Shown piece by piece: positions 16,741 to 25,958 of a DNA stretch of 64,000 nucleotides. The DNA comes from Enterobacter_D sp963521185 (GTDB taxonomy: Bacteria; Pseudomonadota; Gammaproteobacteria; Enterobacterales; Enterobacteriaceae): assembly GCA_963521185.1 (NCBI GenBank), contig CAUQTV010000010.1, positions 82,269 to 146,268 of the forward strand. The letters are read 5' to 3'. The position numbers and the translations under genes are program-made. The notes under the pieces were generated by a model. The model was not told where the DNA came from, ran no database searches, and saw only the letters and a program-made list of their open reading frames with translations. The number at the start of each line of letters is the position of its first letter. Position 1 is the first letter of the stretch.

Positions 16741-17135
16741 AATCGGATCCTGAAGAGTTTAATGTTTGTTGTTAGCGCGACGGTCGAAGACAGCCACGAT
16801 GTCCTGTAGACATAGTGTTAATTTATCGTTAACGAGCAAAAACGAGAAATATCGAAATCAAAATGTGTGTGCTGTGTCAATAAAATGAGCGTTTTCGCGC
16901 GATGAAGCGCATTTTAGCATCAGTGCGAAGTGAGAGCTGAATCATTTCTTTAACGAATGAGTTAACAATTTAGGGGTAGATGCGCGAAACGCACCAGGAC
17001 CAGGATGAAAAGTGTTGCAAAGCGCGATCTGCGCGGCTTGCCGCTGGACAGGGGCGGAGTCGCTCCATACAATCGGGGGGATAGAGAGCGCGTTAATTTG
17101 GGCGTCGCCCTGCAATGATAGAATTCAGGAGAGGT
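16741..17135. other. glpF-zapB divergent intergenic region
   Basis: 395 bp without a gene. It holds the promoter region for glpFKX on the minus strand (described separately) and that for zapB on the plus strand. No RNA gene is recognised. A GCGTTTTCGC / GCGATGAAGCGC stretch at about 16890-16915 has local dyad symmetry. Confidence 0.6.
16824..16880 (-). promoter_or_regulatory. glpFKX promoter with GlpR operator-like sites
   Basis: On the minus strand a TTGACA -35 (16875-16880) is followed by TTTCGATATTTCTCG and TGCTCGTTAACGAT, close to the GlpR half-site pattern (TCG-rich dyads) seen at E. coli glpF. This fits repression by GlpR, relieved by glycerol 3-phosphate. A clear CRP site was not identified. 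Exact site borders are not certain. Confidence 0.6.
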
Positions 17136-17381
17136 ATGGCTATGTCATTAGAAGTGTTTGAGAAGCTGGAAGCGAAAGTACAGCAGGCGATTGATACCAT
17201 CACCCTGCTGCAAATGGAAATTGAAGAGTTGAAAGAGAAGAACAACGGACTGGTGCAGGAAATCCAGACGGCGCAGCACTCCCGTGAAGAGCTGGAGCGC
17301 GAAAACAACCAGTTAAAAGACCAGCAGAGCGGCTGGCAGGATCGTCTGCAAGCGCTGCTCGGTCGCATGGAAGAAGTCTGA
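17136..17381 (+). CDS. zapB: Cell division protein ZapB
   Basis: Coiled-coil protein that links ZapA-FtsZ to the chromosome (MatP) at midcell. 81 aa, nearly all coiled coil: VFEKLEAKVQQAIDTITLLQ onward with heptads, ending LLGRMEEV. An upstream in-frame ATG at 17115 would add seven residues; the start at 17136 gives the 81-aa E. coli length and an AGGAGAGG ribosome site just upstream. The ATG at 17142 is an alternative. Confidence 0.96.
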   Translation: MAMSLEVFEKLEAKVQQAIDTITLLQMEIEELKEKNNGLVQEIQTAQHSREELERENNQLKDQQSGWQDRLQALLGRMEEV

Positions 17382-17420
17382 TTACACTTTATCTTTCGCG
17401 CTGTAGCTGCGTTGGCTGCG

Positions 17421-17453
17421 TGTAGGCCGGATAAGGCGTAATCCGCCATCCGG
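17421..17453. repeat. REP element after zapB
   Basis: TGTAGGCCGGAT-AAGGCGTAATCCGCC-ATCCGGC, the canonical REP/PU palindrome of enterobacteria, between convergent zapB and rraA. Confidence 0.85.
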
Positions 17454-17470
17454 CACTCTGCGGCGACGCA

Positions 17471-17499
17471 AAAAAAAGACACCTTGCGGTGTCTTTTTT
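17471..17499. terminator. Bidirectional terminator between zapB and rraA
   Basis: AAAAAAGACACC-TTGC-GGTGTCTTTTTT, a perfect stem with T runs on both strands, ending both zapB (plus) and rraA (minus). Confidence 0.93.
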
Positions 17500-17501
17500 G
17501 A

Positions 17502-17987
17502 TCACTCGATGTCGAGCGGGTCTTCGGAAAGGATGATCCCGGTGTTGTCGGCGTAGAGATGGTCGCCGGAGAAGAAGGTGACACCGCCGAAATTCACGCG
17601 GATATCGCTCTCGCCAATGCCTTCACCTGCGGCACCCACGGGGATAGCGGCAATCGCCTGAATGCCAATATCCAGCTCTTCAAGATCGTCCACCTGGCGG
17701 ACTGCGCCGTAGACCACAATGCCTTCCCATTCGTTTTGAGCGGCAAGACGCCCCAGTTCTGCATCGATTAATGCACGACGTACAGAACCACCGCCGTCAA
17801 TCAGCAGGACGCGACCACGGCCATTTTGTTCGAGCAGATCATACAGCAACCCGTTGTCCTCGAAACATTTCACCGTAATGATTTGTCCGCCAAAAGACGA
17901 CCGTCCACCAAAGTTGGAGAACAGCGGTTCCACGACGTTGACATCTTCCTGGTAGATGTCACAAAGCTCGGAAGTATCGTATTTCAT
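17502..17987 (-). CDS. rraA: Ribonuclease activity regulator RraA
   Basis: Trimeric inhibitor of RNase E; binds the degradosome and slows mRNA turnover. 161 aa, identical in length to E. coli RraA. Glycine-rich GRGRVLLIDGGGSVRRALI and the VYGAVRQVDDLEELDIGIQA segments are typical. Minus strand with menA (gap ~90 bp). Confidence 0.97.
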   Translation of the reverse strand: MKYDTSELCDIYQEDVNVVEPLFSNFGGRSSFGGQIITVKCFEDNGLLYDLLEQNGRGRVLLIDGGGSVRRALIDAELGRLAAQNEWEGIVVYGAVRQVDDLEELDIGIQAIAAIPVGAAGEGIGESDIRVNFGGVTFFSGDHLYADNTGIILSEDPLDIE

Positions 17988-18079
17988 AGGATTTACGTTC
18001 AGTTGCTGCGAGAGCTGTCAGTATATCGCGCATAGCCCGTTGTTGGCAAAATCATCAATTGTTAATTGATATTTGTCAG

Positions 18080-19009
18080 TTAAAACAACGCCCGGCTGAG
18101 CACTATTCCGACCACAAACAATAAGTTAGTTAAAAGTGCTGCTTTTACCGTGCGTTCGAGCATCGGCGGCATTGCCTTCGGATCGCGCTCGCGCAGCACG
18201 AAACGGGCCTGTCGCACCAGCAGCGGCGCGGCGAGCACGAACAGCCAGCCCCAGACGCTGTGCAGCGACGTCAGGTTAAAGAGCGCAAGGCACAGCAGCG
18301 CACCCATCAGCAGGCAGGCGTGATAGCGACGCGCGTTAAGCGGGCCAAGGCGCACCACCAGGGTGATTTTGCCGTTGGCTCTGTCGCTGTCGATATCGCG
18401 CAGATTGTTAATGTTCAGCACCGCCGTGGCCAGTAACCCGCAGGCGGTCGCCGGCAGGAAGATCGCCGGCACCAGCGTGTGTGCCTGCAAATACCAGCTG
18501 CCCATCACGCTCAGCCAGCCGAAGAAAACCAGCACCGAAACATCACCCAGCCCTATGTATCCATACGGACGACGCCCCACGGTATAGGTAATGGCCGCCA
18601 GAATCGACAGGCCACCGAGCACCAGGAAACCGATAAAATCGGCCATTGTCTGGTACGCCGCCGTCACCAGCGCGAGGCCTGAGACGCAGCTCAGCACCAC
18701 CATCACGATCAGCGCCTGTTTCATTTGCGCCAGCGAAATCGCCCCTTTTTGCATCCCGCGCAGCGGCCCAATGCGATCGGGTTTGTCGCTGCCTTTGACC
18801 GCGTCGCCGTAGTCATTTGCCAGGTTGGAGAGAATTTGCAGCAGCCCTGCGGTGATGAGCGCCAGCACGGCCACCACGGGATCGAAATGGCCCTGCCACC
18901 AGGCGAGTACCGTTCCTACCACAATGGCAGCGAAGGCGAGCGGCAGCGTCTTCGGGCGAAGGCTTTCCAGCCAGGCCTGAGAGCGGCTCATAGGTTGTGA
19001 GTCAGTCAT
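18080..19009 (-). CDS. menA: 1,4-dihydroxy-2-naphthoate octaprenyltransferase MenA
   Basis: UbiA-family inner-membrane prenyltransferase of menaquinone synthesis. 309 aa, about nine membrane segments. The first Asp-rich prenyl-diphosphate motif is NLANDYGDAVKGSD; the second region is NNLRDIDSDRANGK. Located after a hairpin that terminates hslVU. Confidence 0.96.
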   Translation of the reverse strand: MTDSQPMSRSQAWLESLRPKTLPLAFAAIVVGTVLAWWQGHFDPVVAVLALITAGLLQILSNLANDYGDAVKGSDKPDRIGPLRGMQKGAISLAQMKQALIVMVVLSCVSGLALVTAAYQTMADFIGFLVLGGLSILAAITYTVGRRPYGYIGLGDVSVLVFFGWLSVMGSWYLQAHTLVPAIFLPATACGLLATAVLNINNLRDIDSDRANGKITLVVRLGPLNARRYHACLLMGALLCLALFNLTSLHSVWGWLFVLAAPLLVRQARFVLRERDPKAMPPMLERTVKAALLTNLLFVVGIVLSRALF

Positions 19010-19019
19010 AGTTTTTTGC

Positions 19020-19047
19020 CAATAAAAATGGGGCTATTCAGCCCCAT
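19020..19047 (-). terminator. hslVU terminator
   Basis: Read on the minus strand, ATGGGGCT-GAAT-AGCCCCAT followed by TTTTATT. It lies between the hslU stop (19077) and the menA start (19009). Confidence 0.88.
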
Positions 19048-19076
19048 CAACAGTGATGAAAATGCATTGAGCGAGA

Positions 19077-20411
19077 TTATAAGATAAAACGGCTCAAATC
19101 TTCATCTGCAACCAGCGCATCCAGATGTTTGCTCACATATTCCGCATCAATCGTGATCGACTGACCGTTTAAATCGCTGGCGTCATAGGAGATATCCTCC
19201 ATTAAACGCTCCAGTACGGTGTGTAAACGACGCGCACCGATGTTCTCGGTGGATTCGTTAACCTGCCACGCGGCTTCCGCGATACGCTTGATGCCGTCGT
19301 CGGTGAAGGCAATGCTCACCCCTTCGGTACCCATCAGCGCTTTGTACTGCACGGTAATTGACGCGTTCGGCTCCGTAAGGATGCGCTCGAAGTCCTGCGC
19401 GGTCAGGGCTTGCAGTTCAACGCGGATCGGCAGACGCCCCTGCAACTCAGGGATCAGATCCGACGGGCTGGCGGTCTGGAACGCGCCAGACGCGATAAAC
19501 AGAATGTGGTCAGTTTTGACCATGCCGTGTTTCGTGGAGACGGTGCAGCCTTCCACCAGCGGCAGCAGGTCACGCTGCACGCCTTCGCGGGAGACGTCCG
19601 GGCCGGAGCTGTTGCCGCCGCGCTTACAGATTTTATCGATCTCATCAATAAACACGATACCGTGCTGCTCAACGGCGTCGATGGCGTCCTGCTTCAGCTC
19701 TTCCGGGTTCACCAGCTTCGCGGCTTCTTCTTCAATCAGCAGCTTCATGGCGTCTTTGATTTTCAGCTTACGCGGTTTCTGTTTCTGACCGCCCAGGTTC
19801 TGGAACATGGACTGGAGCTGACTGGTCATCTCTTCCATGCCCGGAGGTGCCATGATTTCAACGCCCATCGGTGCCGCCGCGAGATCGATTTCAATCTCTT
19901 TGTCGTCCAGCTGGCCTTCACGCAGTTTTTTGCGGAACGCCTGGCGTGCGGCAGACGGCTCTTGCGCCTGCTCCGCCTGGCCCCAGTTGTTTTTCGCCGG
20001 CGGGATCAGCACGTCGAGAATGCGCTCTTCCGCCAGCTCTTCGGCACGATAGCGGTTTTTCTCAATGGAGGTCATTCGCACCATTTTCACCGCAGCATCG
20101 GTCAGATCGCGGATGATGGAATCCACTTCTTTACCCACATAACCCACTTCGGTGAATTTCGTGGCTTCAACTTTAATGAACGGCGCGTTGGCGAGCTTCG
20201 CCAGACGACGGGCGATTTCGGTTTTACCGACGCCGGTCGGGCCAATCATCAGAATGTTTTTCGGGGTCACTTCATGGCGCAGCTCTTCGTCGAGCTGCAT
20301 GCGACGCCAGCGGTTACGCAAGGCAATCGCCACGGAACGCTTGGCATTGTCCTGACCGATAATGTGTTTGTTCAGTTCGCTGACAATTTCGCGTGGGGTC
20401 ATTTCAGACAT
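19077..20411 (-). CDS. hslU: HslU (ClpY) unfoldase ATPase
   Basis: AAA+ hexamer that unfolds substrates for the HslV peptidase. 444 aa. Walker A GPTGVGKT at residues 57-64, pore loop GYVG near 91, Walker B VFIDEIDK near 254, a long I-domain between, and the conserved C-terminal tail LSRFIL that docks into HslV. Second gene of the heat-shock hslVU operon; 9 bp gap after hslV. Confidence 0.98.
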   Translation of the reverse strand: MSEMTPREIVSELNKHIIGQDNAKRSVAIALRNRWRRMQLDEELRHEVTPKNILMIGPTGVGKTEIARRLAKLANAPFIKVEATKFTEVGYVGKEVDSIIRDLTDAAVKMVRMTSIEKNRYRAEELAEERILDVLIPPAKNNWGQAEQAQEPSAARQAFRKKLREGQLDDKEIEIDLAAAPMGVEIMAPPGMEEMTSQLQSMFQNLGGQKQKPRKLKIKDAMKLLIEEEAAKLVNPEELKQDAIDAVEQHGIVFIDEIDKICKRGGNSSGPDVSREGVQRDLLPLVEGCTVSTKHGMVKTDHILFIASGAFQTASPSDLIPELQGRLPIRVELQALTAQDFERILTEPNASITVQYKALMGTEGVSIAFTDDGIKRIAEAAWQVNESTENIGARRLHTVLERLMEDISYDASDLNGQSITIDAEYVSKHLDALVADEDLSRFIL

Positions 20412-20420
20412 GGGAGATCC

Positions 20421-20951
20421 TTACGCTTTAGAGGTTAATTCTTCGATGGTGTGGAAGTGGTTGGTGTAGATGCAGATATCACCTGCAATGCCCAACGACT
20501 TCTCGACGATTTCGCGCGCGCTAAGCTCGGTGTTTTCCAGCAGAGCACGGGACGCGGCCTGGGCGTAAGGCCCGCCGGAGCCGATTGCGATGAGATCGTT
20601 TTCCGGCTGGATCACATCACCATTGCCGGTGATGATAAGCGATGCGTTTTCATCCGCGACCGCCAGCAGCGCTTCGAGCTTGCGCAGCATGCGGTCGGTA
20701 CGCCAGTCTTTTGCCAGTTCCACGGCGGCTTTCACCAGATGGCCCTGATGCATTTCCAGCTTGCGTTCAAATAGCTCAAACAGCGTGAAGGCATCGGCGG
20801 TGCCGCCGGCAAAGCCCGCGATCACTTTGTCGTTATACAGACGGCGCACTTTTTTCACGTTGCCTTTCATGACGGTATTGCCCAGCGTGGCCTGTCCATC
20901 ACCACCAATAACGACGTGACCGTTACGGCGTACACTTACGATTGTTGTCAC
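20421..20951 (-). CDS. hslV: HslV (ClpQ) proteasome-like peptidase
   Basis: Threonine protease subunit of the HslUV complex. 176 aa, the E. coli length. After removal of Met1 the N-terminal Thr (TTIVSVRRNGHVVIGGDGQA) is the nucleophile; IGSGGPYAQAASRAL is the proteasome-beta signature. Sits under a sigma32 promoter (21019-21046). Confidence 0.98.
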   Translation of the reverse strand: MTTIVSVRRNGHVVIGGDGQATLGNTVMKGNVKKVRRLYNDKVIAGFAGGTADAFTLFELFERKLEMHQGHLVKAAVELAKDWRTDRMLRKLEALLAVADENASLIITGNGDVIQPENDLIAIGSGGPYAQAASRALLENTELSAREIVEKSLGIAGDICIYTNHFHTIEELTSKA

Positions 20952-21018
20952 GAGCAGACCCCTTATTGCATAAACGGATTAGTAGCCCCGCACAGAGTGC
21001 AGGGCTGAATGCAATTAT

Positions 21019-21046
21019 AGATGGGGGGGTTTTTGGGGGTTTCAAC
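21019..21046 (-). promoter_or_regulatory. sigma32 (heat-shock) promoter of hslVU
   Basis: On the minus strand, TTGAAA at 21040-21045, a 13-bp C/A-rich spacer, then CCCCATCTAT: a near-perfect RpoH promoter. The -35 element overlaps the ftsN stop codon at 21042-21044. Corresponds to the known hslV promoter of E. coli. Confidence 0.9.
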
Positions 21047-22028
21047 CCCCGGAGGCGAGACGAATGCAGTTTGAATGACCCGCCATCTTCAGGCGGTTTA
21101 TCGTGCCATCGGCGTTATCTTTGCCTTTGACCGGGCCAATCACCACGCGATTCCAGCCGTTATTGGTGGTAATGCGGGAGTCAAAACCTTCAAATGCAAG
21201 CTGCGCGCGAACGGTTTCCGCCTGATCGGAGCCTTTGAACGAACCGCACTGAACCAGCCAGCGACGCTCATCTTTTTTCTCCGCCGTAGGTTTTGGCGCT
21301 TCCGGTTCACGCGTGATCGGCGCGGCCTGTTGCGCTTTTGGCTGCGTGGCTTCCGTGTGCGTCGGCGTTTGCAGCAGATCCTGATAGGGCTGCTGAGACG
21401 CGGTTTGCTTCGGCGTTTGCGTCTGTCGCGGCTGCGCTGGCGCAGTTTGCTGCACGGTGCGCGGTTGCTGGTACGGCTGCTCGGCTACGCGTGGCTGTGC
21501 TTTTGGCTGCTGCACCGGCTGCGCATAGGTCTGTTGCTGCTGTTGCAATTGAACCTGACGCTGGCGCTGCAACGTCTGCTGGCGCTGCTCTGCCGTTTGT
21601 TCATTCCACGGGACTTCATTAAGCTGCGTGGGCTGTTGACGCATATCGGACTGCATCTGGGCCAGCAACTGGCGCTGTTCGTCGGTCAGCTGGTTCGGGT
21701 TTTGTACTTCGCCACCCGCAGACGGCTCGGTAGGTGCGCGCACGCCCGGCTGTCGGCTTTCCAGCTCTTTGATGTAACGCCAGCGTTCCTCAGGCTTTGG
21801 CGGCAGTCCATTTCCGGCCACTTTCTGATTTTGCAGCGTCTCAGAATCTTCTTTTTTGTGGTGCGTAATAAAGTACAGACCACCGATAAAGGCCACCAGC
21901 ACCGCCGCTGCAATTGCCACCATGGCTGGCGAAACAACAGACGGCTTACGCTGCTTTTTCCCTGGAGTGCTCTTTTTTCGCCGCGAAGGAGCCGACTGGC
22001 TGCGGCGTACATAATCTCGTTGTGCCAC
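21042..22028 (-). CDS. ftsN: Cell division protein FtsN
   Basis: Bitopic inner-membrane activator of septal peptidoglycan synthesis. 328 aa (E. coli 319). Cytoplasmic N-terminus (MAQRDYVRRSQS), one membrane segment near 35-55 (VAIAAAVLVAFIGGLYFI), a Gln/Pro-rich periplasmic linker with QLQQQQQTYAQPVQQ, and a C-terminal SPOR domain (RRWLVQCGSFKGSDQAETV to the end) that binds denuded glycan. The linker is where most length variation lies. Confidence 0.96.
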   Translation of the reverse strand: MAQRDYVRRSQSAPSRRKKSTPGKKQRKPSVVSPAMVAIAAAVLVAFIGGLYFITHHKKEDSETLQNQKVAGNGLPPKPEERWRYIKELESRQPGVRAPTEPSAGGEVQNPNQLTDEQRQLLAQMQSDMRQQPTQLNEVPWNEQTAEQRQQTLQRQRQVQLQQQQQTYAQPVQQPKAQPRVAEQPYQQPRTVQQTAPAQPRQTQTPKQTASQQPYQDLLQTPTHTEATQPKAQQAAPITREPEAPKPTAEKKDERRWLVQCGSFKGSDQAETVRAQLAFEGFDSRITTNNGWNRVVIGPVKGKDNADGTINRLKMAGHSNCIRLASGG

Positions 22029-22121
22029 TATCGTTTCGCTGTATTTATTCGTTTGTCAGTCCGTCATGTTACTTAAGCGACGGGGCTTTGACCAGAAGCG
22101 GGAGTCCTAAAGCCGTTTACT

Positions 22122-23147
22122 TTAGGTAATCGCCTGTGTCGACCCGCGAACGATCAGTTCGCAGTCCAGCAGCCGGGAGCCGCTGCTGACGTTCTGCCCG
22201 TGGAGCTGATCGAGCAGCAATAGCATAGCTTCACGCCCAATCTCATAGCGCGGCTGCGACACCGTGGTCAGCGGCGGATCGCAAAATTCCGCCAGCGAAA
22301 TGTTATCAAAACCGATGATAGACAACTCCTGCGGCACTTTCAGGCCACGGCGTTTGGCACAGGACAACGCGCCCAGCGCCATCACGTCACTGTGGCAGAA
22401 CACGGCGGTGGGCGGTTTAGGCAGCGACAGTAACTGCTCCAGCGCGTTGCTCCCCGCTTCATAGGTGAAGTTTCCACGCGCAATGTAGTGCGGATCAACG
22501 GTAATACCCGTGCGGCGCAGCGCCTGCACGTAGCCTTGCAGACGGTAATGACACAGCGGCATCTCTTCTGGCCCGGCGATACAGCCGATGCGCTGGTGGC
22601 CCTGCTCAAGCAGATAGTTAACGGCGTCAAACGCCGCCGTCAGGTTATCTATGTGCACCGTTGGCAGTTCAAGCTCAGGGGCAAACTCGTTGGCCATCAC
22701 CATCGGCGGCAAATTGCGCTGCTCTTCAATGCTGGCATCAAAAGGCAGACGCGAGCCGAGCAACAGCATGCCGTCGATTTGCTTGGTAATGATCAAATCG
22801 ATGAAGGTTTTTTCCTGCTGATTCTGGTGCGCACAGTCGCCAATCAGCACCAGATAACCCTGCTCCGCGGCGGTGACTTCAATACCGCGAATAATCTCGC
22901 TGAAAAAGGGATCGCAAATGTCAGGCACAATCACCAGCAGGGTGCGTGACTCGTTGCGCTTGATGTTGCGCCCCATGGCCTGCGGGAAATAGCCCACTTC
23001 CATCGCCGCCTGTTCCACCCGGTTGCGGGTAGACTGGGAGACTTTATCCGGATTCATTAACGCACGAGACACGGTTGCCGTAGAGACGTTCGCTTTCTCG
23101 GCAACATCTTTCATGGTCGCGGCAGCAACCTCTTTCTTAGCCTTCAC
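22122..23147 (-). CDS. cytR: LacI-family repressor CytR
   Basis: Repressor of nucleoside uptake and catabolism that works with CRP; cytidine is the inducer. 341 aa, the E. coli length, when the GTG at 23147 is taken as start (VKAKKEVAAATMKDVAEKA, with AGGAG upstream); a longer in-frame ATG version to 23210 exists but lacks family support. N-terminal HTH MKDVAEKANVSTATVSRALM and a periplasmic-binding-like effector domain ending GSTQAIT. Confidence 0.95.
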   Translation of the reverse strand: MKAKKEVAAATMKDVAEKANVSTATVSRALMNPDKVSQSTRNRVEQAAMEVGYFPQAMGRNIKRNESRTLLVIVPDICDPFFSEIIRGIEVTAAEQGYLVLIGDCAHQNQQEKTFIDLIITKQIDGMLLLGSRLPFDASIEEQRNLPPMVMANEFAPELELPTVHIDNLTAAFDAVNYLLEQGHQRIGCIAGPEEMPLCHYRLQGYVQALRRTGITVDPHYIARGNFTYEAGSNALEQLLSLPKPPTAVFCHSDVMALGALSCAKRRGLKVPQELSIIGFDNISLAEFCDPPLTTVSQPRYEIGREAMLLLLDQLHGQNVSSGSRLLDCELIVRGSTQAIT

Positions 23148-23297
23148 CTCTTTCTCCTCGCATGCACGACGCAGGCGCAGCCACATCCCCTGTGTCTGGC
23201 ATTCAGACACATTTTTATCAGATAGTTACTCGTTTCGGTTACAGTATTTTCATGAAAAGTGTGACGGATGTTGAATTTTTCGATCCGCCTCGCAACC

Positions 23298-25493
23298 TCA
23301 GCCCTCAATGGGATCGACATCCAGCACCCACTTCACCTTGCGCGATTCCGGCAGCGTGTTGATCAGCACCAGCGCGCTGGTAATCAAATGCTGGAGGTGC
23401 ACGCGGGAAGGGTGCTGAAGAAGCAGTTGCCAGCGATAGCGGCCACCGCGTTTTGGCGCGAGGGCAGGGACCGGCCCTAAAATCCACAGGTTCTTGTCGA
23501 TGAGCGGGCTGGCCTGCAAAAGATTGCGTAGCTGCTGCAAAAAGAGCGGAGCCTGCTGATTGTTGTGATCTTCTGCGCGAATAATCACGTGGCTGGTCCA
23601 CGGCGGCAGTTGCAGCGTCTGTCGTTCCGCCAGCGCCTGATCCGCAAAGGCGTCGTAGCCTTTATGCAACAGCGTCTGTAATAAAGGATGCTCGGGATGG
23701 TGCGTTTGCAGCACGACTTCGCCCTGTTTGCCCGCCCGGCCTGCGCGACCGGATACCTGGGTATAGAGCTGGGCGAAGCGCTCGGCGGCGCGAAAATCGG
23801 CGGAGAACAGTGCACCATCCACGTCGAGCAAGGCCACCAGCGTCACATCCGGGAAGTGATGCCCCTTCGCCAGCATTTGCGTGCCAATCAAAATACGCGC
23901 CCCGCCGCGATGCACGTCGGCAAGATGCTGCTCCAGCGCACCTTTGCGGCTGGTGGTGTCGCGATCAATACGTGAGATCGGCACGCCGGGGAAGAATGGC
24001 GTCAGCGCCTGTTCAAGCTGCTCGGTGCCCAGACCGACCGGCACCATATGCGTGGAGCCGCAGGAGGGGCACTGGCGCGGCACCGGACGCTGACTGTCGC
24101 AATGGTGGCAGCGCAGCTGATGCTGCGCCTGATGCAGCGTATAGTAGTGGTCGCAGCGAGGGCATTCGGCAATCCAGCCGCAGTCGTGGCACAGCAGCGC
24201 AGGCGCAAAACCCCGGCGGTTTAGAAACAGGATCACCTGATTATTGGCCTGCAAATGCTGGCGCATGCGGGTAATGAGCGCAGGCGCAAGCCCGGCCTGC
24301 ACCTGCTGACCTTTGAGATCGAGCACGTGCTGCGTCGCCGGTCGCGCATTTCCCGCCCGACGCGTTAGCCGCAGCAGGCGGTATTTACGCAGGCGAACAT
24401 TATGCAGCGTCTCAAGCGCCGGCGTGGCCGAGCCAAGAATAATCGGGATCTGCTCGCTGTGTGCGCGGTACACCGCTAAGTCACGCGCGTGGTAGCGCCA
24501 GCCCTCTTGCTGTTTGTACGAGCTGTCGTGCTCTTCATCGATGACGATCACGCCGAGGTTTTTAAACGGCGTAAACAGCGACGAGCGCGTGCCAATGACA
24601 ATCGCTGCTTCACCGTTTTTCGCTTTCAGCCAGGCGCTCAGGCGCTCGCTGTCGTTAAGCCCGGAGTGCAGCACTTCAACGGGGGCGTTAAAACGTTCGC
24701 GAAAGCGGGCGATGGTCTGCGGCGTCAGGCCGATTTCAGGCACCATCACCAGCGCTTGTTTTCCCTGCGCGAGAATGTTCTCCAGCACGCTGAGATAGAC
24801 TTCTGTTTTGCCTGAGCCGGTGACGCCCGCCAGCAGCCAGGCGGAGAAGGTGTCGGAGTCGCTGTGGATCGCGCCCACCGCCGTCGCCTGCTCGGTATTG
24901 AGCCGTAAGCGCTCGCCGGGAACGGACCAGGTGGCGCGCCAGTCGTTAAGGGACGGCGCTTCGCTATTCAGCTCACACAGGCCCTTCGCGCGCAGCGCCT
25001 GAAGCGCGGCGTCGTTAAATTCGAGATCGGCTACCTGGTGCCGCCAGATTTTTCCCTGTCGCAGCGCGGAGAGCGCCTGCTGCTGTTTGGGGGATCGCTT
25101 CAGGCTGTTAATGTCGACCGCCTGGCCCTGCTCGGTGGCAAACCAGTACCACAGCGGTGCCGCGCTCGCCGGTTTGCCCTGGCGCAGCAGAATGGGCAGC
25201 GCGTGAAACAGCACATCGCCCAGCGGATGGTGATAATACGCCGCCGCCCACAGCAGCAGTCGCCAGACGGCGGCCGAATAGACCGGCTCCTCATCCAACA
25301 CGTCGACGATGTTTTTCAGCTCATCAAGCGGCAGTTCGCTTTTGTCGCTGACAGAGACAACGATGCCGATGCGTTCCTGTTTGCCAAACGGCACGCGCAC
25401 GCGACAGCCCGCCTGAACGACCATGCCCTCGGGCAATCGGTAGTCAAACGTGCGGGGAAGCGGGACGGGCAGGGCTACATGAGCGACGGGCAT
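23298..25493 (-). CDS. priA: Primosome helicase PriA
   Basis: Superfamily 2 DNA helicase that restarts stalled replication forks. 731 aa (E. coli 732). DNA-binding N-terminus, Walker A GVTGSGKTEVYL, DEEH box, then a zinc module with four CxxC pairs (CHDC, CPRC, CHHC, CPSC), and the C-terminal helicase motif QMLAKGHHFPDVTLVAL. Divergent from rpmE. Confidence 0.97.
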   Translation of the reverse strand: MPVAHVALPVPLPRTFDYRLPEGMVVQAGCRVRVPFGKQERIGIVVSVSDKSELPLDELKNIVDVLDEEPVYSAAVWRLLLWAAAYYHHPLGDVLFHALPILLRQGKPASAAPLWYWFATEQGQAVDINSLKRSPKQQQALSALRQGKIWRHQVADLEFNDAALQALRAKGLCELNSEAPSLNDWRATWSVPGERLRLNTEQATAVGAIHSDSDTFSAWLLAGVTGSGKTEVYLSVLENILAQGKQALVMVPEIGLTPQTIARFRERFNAPVEVLHSGLNDSERLSAWLKAKNGEAAIVIGTRSSLFTPFKNLGVIVIDEEHDSSYKQQEGWRYHARDLAVYRAHSEQIPIILGSATPALETLHNVRLRKYRLLRLTRRAGNARPATQHVLDLKGQQVQAGLAPALITRMRQHLQANNQVILFLNRRGFAPALLCHDCGWIAECPRCDHYYTLHQAQHQLRCHHCDSQRPVPRQCPSCGSTHMVPVGLGTEQLEQALTPFFPGVPISRIDRDTTSRKGALEQHLADVHRGGARILIGTQMLAKGHHFPDVTLVALLDVDGALFSADFRAAERFAQLYTQVSGRAGRAGKQGEVVLQTHHPEHPLLQTLLHKGYDAFADQALAERQTLQLPPWTSHVIIRAEDHNNQQAPLFLQQLRNLLQASPLIDKNLWILGPVPALAPKRGGRYRWQLLLQHPSRVHLQHLITSALVLINTLPESRKVKWVLDVDPIEG

Positions 25494-25560
25494 CTAATCA
25501 TCCTGACGTGAAAACTGGCGGGTTAGTATACACATTGTTAGACTAAGCGAGCGGATCAGT

Positions 25561-25589
25561 TTGCATGTGCTGGTTAATTTCTGTATGAT
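25561..25589 (+). promoter_or_regulatory. rpmE promoter
   Basis: -35 TTGCAT at 25561-25566, a 17-bp spacer, -10 TATGAT at 25584-25589. The predicted start near 25597 gives a leader of about 110 nt before rpmE, long enough to hold a regulatory structure. Confidence 0.7.
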
Positions 25590-25705
25590 TCGCCGCCTTT
25601 GGTGTGTTTTGTCACGCCAAAGAGACTGTTATCTACTTTAAATATCGCGTGGTGTCTGGCGTTAGGGCTGGAAGAGCGACGCGGCCTTAAACTGAGGTTT
25701 GTTCC

Positions 25706-25918
25706 ATGAAAAAAGATATTCACCCGAAATATGAAGAAATTACTGCAAACTGCTCTTGCGGTAATGTGATCAAAATCCGCTCTACCGTGGGTCACGATCT
25801 GAACCTGGACGTGTGCGGCCAATGCCACCCGTTCTATACTGGTAAACAACGTGATGTTGCTACCGGTGGCCGTGTTGACCGCTTCAACAAGCGCTTCAGC
25901 GTGCCAAGCAGCAAATAA
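25706..25918 (+). CDS. rpmE: 50S ribosomal protein L31 (zinc-binding form)
   Basis: Ribosomal protein that bridges the subunits. 70 aa. This is the zinc (C+) paralog: cysteines at 16, 18, 37 and 40 (NCSCGN and CGQC). GTTTGTTCC separates the weak ribosome site from ATG. A strong terminator follows. Confidence 0.98.
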   Translation: MKKDIHPKYEEITANCSCGNVIKIRSTVGHDLNLDVCGQCHPFYTGKQRDVATGGRVDRFNKRFSVPSSK

Positions 25919-25934
25919 GTCTTGCTGCCAGAAG

Positions 25935-25958
25935 AAACCGCCTACGGGCGGTTTTTTT
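25935..25958 (+). terminator. rpmE terminator
   Basis: CCGCC-TACG-GGCGG stem followed by seven T residues, 17 bases after rpmE. Confidence 0.93.

Noticed and set aside
17418..17460. Possible CRISPR-like repeats in the REP-rich gaps
   Set aside because: REP palindromes occur singly or in pairs at gene ends, without regular spacers or cas genes.
19410..20438. 342-codon open frame opposite hslU
   Set aside because: Mirror of a conserved AAA+ gene; composition F/H-rich in the way expected of an antisense frame.
21075..22076. 333-codon open frame opposite ftsN
   Set aside because: Leu/Arg-rich product comes from the Gln/Pro-rich ftsN linker read backward; no start signal.
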